Translations under genes and position numbers: made by a program
In this document: positions 35,394-43,675 of the stretch, piece after piece
Layout: the number at the start of each line of letters is the position of its first letter
Position numbering within the stretch: position 1 is the first letter of the stretch
Notes under the pieces: model-generated
Seen by the model: the letters and a program-made list of their open reading frames with translations, nothing else
What the model was told of the DNA's origin: nothing
The model's database searches: none
Assembly: GCA_947086895.1 (NCBI GenBank)
Contig: CAMUAR010000007.1
Span: forward strand, 1 to 64,000
DNA: 64,000 nucleotides
DNA from: an uncultured Lachnospiraceae bacterium
GTDB lineage: Bacteria; Bacillota; Clostridia; Lachnospirales; Lachnospiraceae
Reading direction: 5' to 3'

Positions 35394-36542
35394 TTAATTA
35401 TTTTTTAAATCAAACAATTCTCTTATTGATTCTACAACTTGTACTATCTCACTTTCATTTAAATATGGATGAATTGGAATACTAAGAACTTTCTTGCACA
35501 AACTCTCTGTCACTGGACAATTTGCAATTGCGCTGTCTGTTCCAACAAAAGCTTTTTGTAAATGCATCGGTTTTTTATAATACACCATTGTTGGAATTTC
35601 TTTTTCCTTTAATTTTGCTTGTACTTCTGCACGTTCAACCTCTTCTGGCAATTGTATTGTATATTGAGCCCAACTACTGGCAAAATCATTTTTTATAATT
35701 GGGAGAACCAAATCAGGAATATCACTTAATCTTTCTGTATACATATTTGCAATTTGATTAATATTATTTAATTCATAATTTTTAAATGCTTCTATCTTTA
35801 CCAACAACACTGCAGCTTGAATTGTATCAAGTCTACTATTAATTCCTATACGAACATTATTGTATTTGTCTTTTTTATTCTGTCCATGTATTCGGTAACT
35901 TTTTATTAAATCTGCCCATTCGTCATTATTTGTAAAAACTGCACCTCCGTCACCATAACATCCTAATGGCTTTGCTGGAAAAAAACTTGTTGTTGAAATG
36001 TCTCCAAAACTACAAGCTTTTTTTTCTCCTATCATTCCGCCAAATCCCTGCGCCCCATCTTCCAACAACAGCAAATGATATTTTTCACAAATAATCTTAA
36101 TTTTCTGATAATCTGCCGGTAAACCAAATAAATCAACTGCTATAACAACTTTTGGATTATATTTTCCTTCCTTTTTTACCTGAATAATTGATTCTTCCAA
36201 TTTCTCTGGGCTAATATTGTATGTATATCTATCAACATCAACAAAAATAGGTGTTGCACCTTGATAAGCCGGGCATTCTCCACTAGCAAAAAAAGTAAAA
36301 TTCGGTACAAATACTGCATCTTTCTTTTTTATATTCCATGCCATTAATGCTAATGTAATTGCATCTGTCCCATTTGCACATGTAATACAATACTTAACTC
36401 CAACATAAGCAGCTAATTTTTGTTCTAGTTCTTCTACTTCGAATCCAGAAATAAAATTTGCAGAATTTATTACAGTAGCTATTCTGGCATCCATTTCTGA
36501 TTTTAACGCTTTATACTGTTTCTTTAAATCTCTAAATTCCAT
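35394..36542 (-). CDS. wbpE: UDP-3-keto-GlcNAcA aminotransferase (WbpE/WlbC-like)
   Basis: A 382-residue PLP-dependent sugar aminotransferase of the DegT/DnrJ/EryC1/StrS family. MEFRDLKKQYKAL at the N-terminus, the PLP-phosphate stretch ANGTDAITLAL, LLEDGAQGFG (Asp for the PLP ring nitrogen) and SFFPAKPLGCYGDGGA with the Schiff-base Lys are present. With WbpB and WbpD homologues immediately upstream it should install the 3-amino group of UDP-2-acetamido-3-amino-glucuronate. It overlaps wbpD by 11 bases. Confidence 0.88.
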   Translation of the reverse strand: MEFRDLKKQYKALKSEMDARIATVINSANFISGFEVEELEQKLAAYVGVKYCITCANGTDAITLALMAWNIKKKDAVFVPNFTFFASGECPAYQGATPIFVDVDRYTYNISPEKLEESIIQVKKEGKYNPKVVIAVDLFGLPADYQKIKIICEKYHLLLLEDGAQGFGGMIGEKKACSFGDISTTSFFPAKPLGCYGDGGAVFTNNDEWADLIKSYRIHGQNKKDKYNNVRIGINSRLDTIQAAVLLVKIEAFKNYELNNINQIANMYTERLSDIPDLVLPIIKNDFASSWAQYTIQLPEEVERAEVQAKLKEKEIPTMVYYKKPMHLQKAFVGTDSAIANCPVTESLCKKVLSIPIHPYLNESEIVQVVESIRELFDLKNN

Positions 36543-37140
36543 TCTGCTCCTCCTTTTCTTTCTGAATTGTATTATTTATTTCAAAATATTTGCGATAACA
36601 ATCACTGCAATATAAATTGTGATCTAATATTTGACCACATTCACAAACAACCCCAACCTGCTTTCCTGGCACTCCCGCAACCAACGCATAATCTGGTACA
36701 TCCTTTGTCACAACCGCTCCAGCTGCAACCATTGCATACTTTCCAATTACATGCCCGCATAGGATTGTTGCATTCGCACCAATGCTTGCCCCTTCCCGTA
36801 CAATAGTTTTTATATAGTTCTCTCTTCCTTTCGGAAATCTTGCCCTCGGCGTAAGATCATTGGTAAACACACAGGATGGACCACAAAAAACACCATCCTC
36901 CAACTCGACCCCTTCATATACGGATACATTGTTTTGAATTTTTACTTTATCACCGATCACTACATGATTTGCAATATTTACATTTTGCCCAATGGAACAA
37001 TGTTTTCCAATTCTAGCGCCGGATTGTATATGACAAAAATGCCAAATCTTTGTTCCATCTCCGATTTCCACATTCTCATCAATATAACTGCTCTCATGCG
37101 CAAAATATCCTGTTTTTTCCTTCTTAATTTTTCTTCTCAT
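36532..37140 (-). CDS. wbpD: UDP-3-amino-GlcNAcA N-acetyltransferase (WbpD/WlbB-like) with zinc-ribbon tail
   Basis: A 202-residue left-handed beta-helix acetyltransferase. Hexapeptide repeats run from about residue 17 to 165, with IWHFCHIQSGARIG, NVNIANHVVIGDKVKIQNN and GVFCGPSCVFTNDLTPRA, all typical of WbpD/WlbB, which acetylates the 3-amino group. The last 40 residues add two cysteine pairs (CECGQILDHNLYCSDC), a likely zinc-binding tail. It lies between the WbpB and WbpE homologues, completing the pathway to UDP-2,3-diacetamido-glucuronate. Confidence 0.88.
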   Translation of the reverse strand: MRRKIKKEKTGYFAHESSYIDENVEIGDGTKIWHFCHIQSGARIGKHCSIGQNVNIANHVVIGDKVKIQNNVSVYEGVELEDGVFCGPSCVFTNDLTPRARFPKGRENYIKTIVREGASIGANATILCGHVIGKYAMVAAGAVVTKDVPDYALVAGVPGKQVGVVCECGQILDHNLYCSDCYRKYFEINNTIQKEKEEQNGI

Positions 37141-37274
37141 CTTCCTTACTTCTCTTTTCTGTCACCCTGTCTTTTGAAATTCCTATTGTCCATCATTTTG
37201 ACAGTTCCTAAAATTTTCTATATTTCTTTGGCTTTTATATGTAATTCCCTATTCAAAGTCATTTTCATAAATTC

Positions 37275-38372
37275 TTAAAATTCTTTTATCTTCTCTTCTC
37301 CAAACTCTCCTTTCATATCTGCGCTTCCAAATTCTTTTAATGGAAATTCCACCACTTCCCCAGTTTTCTGGCTTTTATAAACTGCCAATACCAATTCCAA
37401 CGCTCTTCTTCCCGCATGGGCATCCACATATGGTTCTCTGTCTTCCCGGATGGCACAAACCACATCTGCAAAAAGGCTGGTATGACCATTCCCGTAAACA
37501 TTGCTGGTTGCTTCCTTTAGACTTTTGTTTTTATAATCCTCCTCTGTTTCACCCGCAAAATTCCAAACTTCAATATTGTTTGTCGATTTTCCGCCCAGTT
37601 TTACGGTTCCGTTCTCTCCAAACAGATATAAAGTTTCTTCCAGATTCTGAGGATACACATTCGTTGTCCCTTCAATGGTTGCAATCACGCCATTTTTAAA
37701 CTTTACCACTGCCATCCCCACATCTTCCGCTTCCAGATAAGAATGGAATTGCTGCCTTGTTGCGCCGTAGACACTTTCGATCTCATCCCCCAGCATCCAG
37801 CGCAGCAGGTCGATCCCATGGATGCACTGGTTCATCAACGCACCGCCGTCCTGTTCCCAAGTGCCGCGCCAAGGTGCCTGTGTGTAATAATCTCTGTTGC
37901 GGTTCCAGCGGACATGGATGGAACCGTGGGAAATCCTGCCAAAACGCCCTGTTTCCAATGCTTTTCTCATCTCCTGTACCGCGATGTTAAATCGGTTTTG
38001 GTGACAGGCAGATACTTTCACATGATATTCTTCTGACAATTGGATAATCCTGTCAGCTTCTGCAAGTGACATTGCCATCGGCTTTTCAATAATGACATGG
38101 ATTCCATGCTGAATACAGTCAAGGGCAATCTGCCCGTGCAGACCACTTTCAGTTGCGATGCTGACCAACTCTGGTTTTATTTCTGCAATCATTTTCCGAT
38201 AATCTGTATAACGCGCTATTGTTCGATCTTCTTTTTTCTCATGTTTTTCCAAAACTGCTTCCATATGTTCCGGGATAATATCGCATACTGCCACAAGCTC
38301 CAACTGGTTGGCAATCGCCGCTTTTATATGGTTTGTGGAAATCCGACCACAGCCGATCAGTGCATATCTCAT
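37275..38372 (-). CDS. wbpB: UDP-GlcNAcA 3-dehydrogenase (WbpB/WlbA-like)
   Basis: A 365-residue Gfo/Idh/MocA oxidoreductase with the Rossmann start RYALIGCGRISTNHIKAA, the conserved EKPMAM (about residues 96-101), CHQNRFNIAVQEMRKAL and GALMNQCIHGIDLLRWMLG with the catalytic His region. The family member WbpB/WlbA oxidises the 3-hydroxyl of UDP-GlcNAcA. The match to WlbA-type features and the adjacent aminotransferase and acetyltransferase genes make this the specific call. AGGAG precedes the start. The dlt set lies immediately upstream. Confidence 0.87.
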   Translation of the reverse strand: MRYALIGCGRISTNHIKAAIANQLELVAVCDIIPEHMEAVLEKHEKKEDRTIARYTDYRKMIAEIKPELVSIATESGLHGQIALDCIQHGIHVIIEKPMAMSLAEADRIIQLSEEYHVKVSACHQNRFNIAVQEMRKALETGRFGRISHGSIHVRWNRNRDYYTQAPWRGTWEQDGGALMNQCIHGIDLLRWMLGDEIESVYGATRQQFHSYLEAEDVGMAVVKFKNGVIATIEGTTNVYPQNLEETLYLFGENGTVKLGGKSTNNIEVWNFAGETEEDYKNKSLKEATSNVYGNGHTSLFADVVCAIREDREPYVDAHAGRRALELVLAVYKSQKTGEVVEFPLKEFGSADMKGEFGEEKIKEF

Positions 38373-38409
38373 TTTTCTTTTCTCCTGTTCTTGTTATATA
38401 TTTTCTATC

Positions 38410-38562
38410 CTAAAACTGATTATAAATAAATTCTGGAACTGTGGTCATCTCTGTGTTAATCAGATGGAAAAAAATACAGATCAGCATGATTCCCATGGCA
38501 ATCCCATGAACGACCAGCACTATATTTTCATTTTTTTTTATTCTGCTTATCAGCTTATTCAC
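38410..38562 (-). CDS. dltX: DltX-like small membrane protein
   Basis: A 50-residue protein with a GTG start at 38562 behind GAGGTGG. A basic N-terminus (NKLISRIKKNEN) is followed by one membrane segment (IVLVVHGIAMGIMLICIFFH, about residues 14-33) and the C-terminus TVPEFIYNQF. DltX proteins are about 50 residues with one membrane helix and end in FIYNxF; the Tyr is the proposed carrier of D-alanine between DltB and DltD. It lies 42 bases after dltD, completing a dltABCDX set. DltX is usually encoded before dltA, so the position at the end is unusual. Confidence 0.85.
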   Translation of the reverse strand: MNKLISRIKKNENIVLVVHGIAMGIMLICIFFHLINTEMTTVPEFIYNQF

Positions 38563-38604
38563 TTTACGATCCACCTCATTTTCGAATCTTTTTATAAAAG
38601 GTTT

Positions 38605-40434
38605 TCACTCACTTTGCATTACATGAAATATGTCAATTCCTCTGATCTCGATTCTTTCAGAAAGAAAAGTACTCACATCAAACTGATATTTCACCACATC
38701 ACCATGCTTTAATGCGACTTGACTCGCTATCGTCTGATCCGCCTTGTTACTATTTCCTTTAACCACAAATGTATAGATACCATCATCAAGTTGATTGACA
38801 TAAGTACCGCTCAAATATCCGGTTTCTGACAGGCTATCTATATTTGCAATATGGCTGCCCTCCGAGTCATACACCTGTAAGACAACAGCATTAAATTGAT
38901 TATCCTCTGTCTCTGTTGTCATAATAAATTTCCCGGGTTCTGACTCCACGCACCCTGCTGAGAGCTGTCTGTTCAAAAACATCCTCTCTGCCTGCAGTAT
39001 TGTTACATCCGCCCTTATCCCTGCCCCGTGGTCCGCAACCCCTTCAAGATTTACTGTTTTTTGTTTTGTTATTTCCTCTGCTGCATCGGTCACACCTCTA
39101 AGATACCCATCTGCACTTATGGTAAGCTTTATGGGAGAATCAAAATTTATCTGTGCTTCCGAAACATCAGATATATAATTTAACAAACGGATTTCAGCAC
39201 TTTTGCTCTCCGTATCCTCCTTTATCACATACGCGGATACCTCAAATGGATAATTCCTTACTTTGTCATGATCAAGGTAATAGCGGTAAACTCCCTCATT
39301 AAGGTATGCCCATCCTTTCCAGCCAAGGTGCATAATATCCTTGAGGAAATAAGGTTCATACTCCTTATCAGAAAAATCCAGCACTGACACGCCATGCGCC
39401 ATACAAATATCCCTTATCTTTTGATAATAGGCTTTCCTGCTTGCCTGCGGAAAACCAGTCCAGTCATACCAGATTCCGTTCACTGGAATATTTACAATCA
39501 ACGGGGTAATTCCCGTATCCTCACAGACTTTGAAAAACAACTCTAAATCGTCATATTCCGGGGATTCCAGATAACTCGCTCCTGTATTTACACCCTTGTT
39601 GCTAAAGTATCCGCTTTCAATATATGTAGTGTAATAATAGTCATATATATATAAATTGTTGTTTGTACACGCCTTTACACCAGCCTGCTCCGCTTTTTTC
39701 AACAACTCCTGATAATCGATATTCTCTGCCACGACCTGCTCTTCTGACGGACTTACTGTGATTTTCTCCAGTTCCATCAACAGATCCCTTGTCTGCTTAT
39801 TCTCCATAACAATATCCCAAGCCGCAACTTGTAATCTCTCCGCCAAACTGGCATTTTTTTCTATATACACCTTGTCATAAAGCAGCACCCTCCGATATTC
39901 TTCTGGGTTTCCTGTTTCCAGCAAACTTTCTGCCCGGTCAGCCAGTTTCCTTTTTGTCTCATAGGAGAGATTTTTATTTTTTACCATATGCGAAAATAAT
40001 CTCTCGGAAAACCTGCTCGCATAAGCTTCGCCGCTTAAGTGACTTGCAGTAAACCACTGCGGCGACAAAATCAATACAACTTTTTTGTTTTCGATATCAT
40101 CCGCAACTGCTCCTAAAGTAATCGCGTGGTGAAGGGATTGCATAGTCCCCCTTCCTACCATAATTATATTATAATCAGAATTTCCTCCATTAAATAACGC
40201 GGGCGGGTACGCAACATTGTCCGATGCTGACAGCTCAGATGATCCAAATAACAAAATCGAGCTGTTATCTGCCAAATCTCCCAAAACCGCCGCGCAGAAA
40301 TTCCTTGTGTCAGTATTATAATAGATAATTTTGCTCCTGTCTGACAGGACTGCCTTTTGATTGAATACAGAATATCCCACAACAAAGACAGTTAAGATTA
40401 CACAGGCAGCCACCAGCGGCAAAATTCTTTTCAT
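38605..40434 (-). CDS. dltD: DltD-like D-alanyl transfer protein with C-terminal extension
   Basis: A 609-residue exported, membrane-anchored protein: N-terminal membrane segment (about 4-22), then an SGNH-like hydrolase domain. The catalytic Ser is in LLFGSSELSAS (about residue 65) and the Asp/His pair in LKDIMHLGWKGWAYLN (about 363-378); WNGxGM-like text typical of the fold is absent. DltD moves D-alanine to its final acceptor outside the membrane. Usual length is about 390-430; here some 200 extra C-terminal residues follow, probably beta-rich with Ig-like character, and may hold the polymer. GGAGGCGCAGGA precedes the start. Confidence 0.88.
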   Translation of the reverse strand: MKRILPLVAACVILTVFVVGYSVFNQKAVLSDRSKIIYYNTDTRNFCAAVLGDLADNSSILLFGSSELSASDNVAYPPALFNGGNSDYNIIMVGRGTMQSLHHAITLGAVADDIENKKVVLILSPQWFTASHLSGEAYASRFSERLFSHMVKNKNLSYETKRKLADRAESLLETGNPEEYRRVLLYDKVYIEKNASLAERLQVAAWDIVMENKQTRDLLMELEKITVSPSEEQVVAENIDYQELLKKAEQAGVKACTNNNLYIYDYYYTTYIESGYFSNKGVNTGASYLESPEYDDLELFFKVCEDTGITPLIVNIPVNGIWYDWTGFPQASRKAYYQKIRDICMAHGVSVLDFSDKEYEPYFLKDIMHLGWKGWAYLNEGVYRYYLDHDKVRNYPFEVSAYVIKEDTESKSAEIRLLNYISDVSEAQINFDSPIKLTISADGYLRGVTDAAEEITKQKTVNLEGVADHGAGIRADVTILQAERMFLNRQLSAGCVESEPGKFIMTTETEDNQFNAVVLQVYDSEGSHIANIDSLSETGYLSGTYVNQLDDGIYTFVVKGNSNKADQTIASQVALKHGDVVKYQFDVSTFLSERIEIRGIDIFHVMQSE

Positions 40435-40445
40435 TCCTGCGCCTC

Positions 40446-40685
40446 CTATATCCTCCCTGTTCTCTGAAGCACCAAATCTATAACTTTTTGAGGCGTATTG
40501 ATCTGCGCTCTGTCAAGTTCTGATGGCGCCACTGTAATCCCGAATGTTTCCTCAAGCTGTATTACCATCTCGATAAATCCAAGGGAATCCAGCAAATCCG
40601 TTTCGAAAAGTTCTATGTTAAGATCCTCTTTTACGACATCATCCTCACATGCCTTTGATAATATATCTAAAATCTTCTCTTCCAT
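40446..40685 (-). CDS. dltC: D-alanyl carrier protein DltC
   Basis: A 79-residue acyl-carrier protein. The phosphopantetheine-bearing Ser is in DLLDSLGFIEM (Ser34), matching the DSLG variant used by DltC. It receives D-alanine from DltA and delivers it to DltB at the membrane. Length and acidity are typical. GGGGGATTAAA precedes the start. It is separated from dltB by 122 bases that contain a palindromic element, and from dltD by 11 bases. Confidence 0.93.
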   Translation of the reverse strand: MEEKILDILSKACEDDVVKEDLNIELFETDLLDSLGFIEMVIQLEETFGITVAPSELDRAQINTPQKVIDLVLQRTGRI

Positions 40686-40694
40686 TTTAATCCC

Positions 40695-40780
40695 CCATTC
40701 CGAAGTGCTTTTTGTTTAAGGTATGCAAGCCGAATATTAGATTTGGCTCTGCGATTTAAATTTGTGATGTTCTGGCATAA
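40695..40780 (-). repeat. Possible palindromic element between dltB and dltC
   Basis: Shares CCATTCCGAAG and GCGATTT...AAATTTGTGA with the element in the truA leader (17503-17570), in the same orientation relative to the downstream gene. The stem is weaker here. Confidence 0.4.
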
Positions 40781-40807
40781 TCCTTTTCGTTTATACCTTT
40801 CGCATCT

Positions 40808-41998
40808 TTATACTCCTATAATCACTGCCCCTTTTATAAAATCCTGCACCATTGTGTTTATATACCCCGAAAAAACCAAAAAGCCAAACATCACAATATT
40901 TAATGTGATAAACCATGATGCCATTTTATACCAAAGTTTCCCTTTTGATTTTTTGTAAAACTTTGATTTTTTCTGATAAATTTCTGTTATAGCTAAAATC
41001 ACACCATGATACAGACCATATTGTATATAATGCGTCTCAAGTCCATGCCACAGACCCATAATAAACATGTTCACGATATATCCTGCCGATGCTGCATAAA
41101 TACGGTCAGAAAACCATTTGCTTTTTAAGGCTCCCATCATAAAACGATTAAAAATAAAATCTCGGAACCATGTTGACAGCGAAATATGCCACCGATTCCA
41201 GAAATCTTTCATATCAAGACTGATAAATGGCAGCCGAAAATTATCTGGCAGCTGTATACCCAAAACATACGCTGTACCCACAGCCATTGCCGAGTACCCG
41301 GCAAAATCAAAGAACAGATATAATCCGTAGGTATAGGCACTTCCCAGTACTGTCAGTGTACTGTATGGTTTTGCAAAAAAATCCTGCATCCAGCCATAAC
41401 ATATCTCTGAGCATACAATTTTGTAAAATGCCCCAAGGACAAGTTTGAATGTACCAGCTTCAAACAGCTTGCTGTATTCCTCCCTTGTATACTCTCTTGC
41501 ATCATCCTGGCAAAACCTTCTGCTTCGGTCGATCGGTCCAGAACTTAAGCTTGGGAAAAACAAGAGGAAACCCAAATACGAAAAGGCTTGGATATCCGCA
41601 ATTACACCATCGTGGATTTCTATGATTACCTGCACGGATCGGAAACAGATATATGAAATTCCAAGGAATCCCCCCACACCTTCTTCGAACGCGGATATTT
41701 TGTAAAACACCAGCAGCATTAACGCTAAACCTACTACAGTATGGAATACGAAATCGCTATCATTCCCCCTGCTCTTTAAGTAAATATATATTTTAGTCAA
41801 AAACAACGCAAATATTGCATAACCTAACAACAGCCACAATTGATTTGGAGTTGTGTGATATATCAGATAGATCAAGAGTCCCGATGCAAATGCTCTGTAA
41901 AATTTTAGGTACTTACTTTTCCAAAATCCTATCACAGCCGCTGCGATCAACACCACAGCCAGCCACGAGAAAAAATCAAATCCTGAATAGAAACTCAT
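40808..41998 (-). CDS. dltB: MBOAT acyltransferase DltB
   Basis: A 396-residue membrane protein of the MBOAT family with about eleven hydrophobic segments. DltB features are clear: LLFFPSLSSGPIDRSRRF, the DLDMKDFWNRWHISLSTWF-like text (LDMKDFWNRWHISLS) and the catalytic His in MGLWHGLETHY (about residue 317). It accepts D-alanine from DltC inside and passes it across the membrane. It overlaps dltA by 4 bases (ATGA). A G6 run (41670-41675, VGGF) is in frame. Confidence 0.94.
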   Translation of the reverse strand: MSFYSGFDFFSWLAVVLIAAAVIGFWKSKYLKFYRAFASGLLIYLIYHTTPNQLWLLLGYAIFALFLTKIYIYLKSRGNDSDFVFHTVVGLALMLLVFYKISAFEEGVGGFLGISYICFRSVQVIIEIHDGVIADIQAFSYLGFLLFFPSLSSGPIDRSRRFCQDDAREYTREEYSKLFEAGTFKLVLGAFYKIVCSEICYGWMQDFFAKPYSTLTVLGSAYTYGLYLFFDFAGYSAMAVGTAYVLGIQLPDNFRLPFISLDMKDFWNRWHISLSTWFRDFIFNRFMMGALKSKWFSDRIYAASAGYIVNMFIMGLWHGLETHYIQYGLYHGVILAITEIYQKKSKFYKKSKGKLWYKMASWFITLNIVMFGFLVFSGYINTMVQDFIKGAVIIGV

Positions 41999-43581
41999 CT
42001 TTGGCTGTCCTCCAATGCTTTTCTGTCCACTTTTCCATTCATTGTCATAGGAATAAAATCAACGAACTTGATTTTTTTTGGAACCATATACTCTGGCAAA
42101 AGCTGTTTTAATTCCCTTTTTATTTTCTGTGATAACTGAAAATCAAACGTTGCAATTTTTGTACTGTTTTCTCTATACACAAGATAGGCTGTAAGGCTTT
42201 TCACTCGGTGGCTGTCATCAAAATTTGGCAGCACAACTGCCTTCTCTACATAAGGTATCTTAATCAAATTGTTTTCTATATCCTCAATTTCTATTCTGTA
42301 GCCGTGGAGCTTGATTTGAAAATCCATGCGCCCGCAGTAAAACAATTGACCGTTTTTTTTATATCCTTTATCACCTGTGCGGTACAGACGATATTCTGTG
42401 CCATTAATCGTATAAATTGAAAATGATTTTTTTGTCTGCTCCTCATTTCTATAATATCCTGTGCTTACTGTGTCGCCTACAATAATGATTTCGCCCTCTT
42501 CCCCATCTGGCATATTATTACCATTTTCATCCACGATAAAAATCCATGTGCCGGGTTTTGCCGCGCCAACCGGCAGTGGATTGTAATCATTCAATGTTTC
42601 TTCGTCAATCACAGCCTGTGTTACACAAACCGTCGATTCTGTAGGTCCGTAAGTATTTACAATTACGGATTCTGGGAAATTTTCACGCAATCTTTCTACC
42701 GTTCTGTTTGTCAATACCTCTCCACAGAACAGAAAGTATTTCATATTCTTTAACAGCTTATCATTAAAGCAATGGTCTGACAGACATACATCAGCAAACG
42801 AGGGAGTGAATACCCAGATATTTACATCTGCTACAGATAATACCTTATACAGCAGCTTTAAATTCTTCTGTATTTCTTTCGTGACTGCACATATCGTCCC
42901 ACCAGTGCAGAGAGAAAGATATATATCCATCACTGACAGGTCGAAGGAAAATGGAGCCTGATTCAGAAAGCGGTACGTATGTTGTGAAATACCCCCCCCC
43001 GCTAAATTTTGAGCCCACTTTACATAATTTGTGAGACACTCCGTGCTGATCTTCACGCCCTTGGGATTTCCTGTTGAGCCAGATGTGAAAATGATATAGA
43101 AGGTGTCTTCTGGTTTTGTACAGAGATCTTGTGCTATTTCATACTGTCCATCATAACTTATATTCCTTATGGACATTAGGTCAAGATATTCACAGCCTAT
43201 TGGCAACAAAAAGTCTTTATCTTCTGTTGCCAATATTATTTCAGGTTCCACGCTGCCAATAATATCTTCCACCCTTGATGTTGGAACGGATACATCTATG
43301 GGAATATAGGCATGTCCTGATTTTGCACAAGCTATAAAACAACTAAGCATATATTTATTTTTATGCCCGTACACAATAATTGGGTTTCTCCCCTTTGTAT
43401 GGGTGCTGATATAGCCAGCCAATCGATCCGAATATTGATTTAACTCCTTCCATGTTAAAGAATCTACTGTATAATGGGACTTTTGCAACATATCTGTTTC
43501 CGCTGCATCATATACAATATATGCTATGCTATCAGGGTTCTTCTTGGCATATTCTTTTATCTGATGGATCATTTCATTCAT
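41995..43581 (-). CDS. dltA: D-alanine--carrier protein ligase DltA, with internal G9 tract
   Basis: A 528-residue adenylating enzyme. The ATP loop IIFTSGSTGNPKG (about 165-177), LNQAPFSFDLSVMD, the D-alanine-selective Cys in LFCGEVL (about 290), NTYGPTES, YRTGD and the C-terminal catalytic Lys in NGKVDRKAL are all conserved, closely following DltA proteins. It activates D-alanine and loads DltC. AGGAGG lies ten bases before the start. Codons around residue 195 contain nine consecutive G (42992-43000) encoding AGGG in a non-conserved loop; a change of one would truncate the enzyme at about 200 residues. Confidence 0.95.
   Translation of the reverse strand: MNEMIHQIKEYAKKNPDSIAYIVYDAAETDMLQKSHYTVDSLTWKELNQYSDRLAGYISTHTKGRNPIIVYGHKNKYMLSCFIACAKSGHAYIPIDVSVPTSRVEDIIGSVEPEIILATEDKDFLLPIGCEYLDLMSIRNISYDGQYEIAQDLCTKPEDTFYIIFTSGSTGNPKGVKISTECLTNYVKWAQNLAGGGISQHTYRFLNQAPFSFDLSVMDIYLSLCTGGTICAVTKEIQKNLKLLYKVLSVADVNIWVFTPSFADVCLSDHCFNDKLLKNMKYFLFCGEVLTNRTVERLRENFPESVIVNTYGPTESTVCVTQAVIDEETLNDYNPLPVGAAKPGTWIFIVDENGNNMPDGEEGEIIIVGDTVSTGYYRNEEQTKKSFSIYTINGTEYRLYRTGDKGYKKNGQLFYCGRMDFQIKLHGYRIEIEDIENNLIKIPYVEKAVVLPNFDDSHRVKSLTAYLVYRENSTKIATFDFQLSQKIKRELKQLLPEYMVPKKIKFVDFIPMTMNGKVDRKALEDSQR
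42992..43000 (-). repeat. Homopolymeric G9 tract in dltA
   Basis: Nine C on the given strand. The frame is open at this length; adding or losing one or two bases would shift it. Confidence 0.9.
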
Positions 43582-43675
43582 TTGTACCAGTCCTCCTCTT
43601 AATTCCCATCTCCAAAAGGCTCTTCATCTTTTCAGATTAATTGTTCTTTTCAACTGCACCCAACCAATGTATATT

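Noticed and set aside
41670-41675. G6 run in dltB as a further phase-variation tract
   Set aside because: Six bases is within ordinary coding variation (G6 runs also occur in pyrF and the polymerase gene), and the frame is open.
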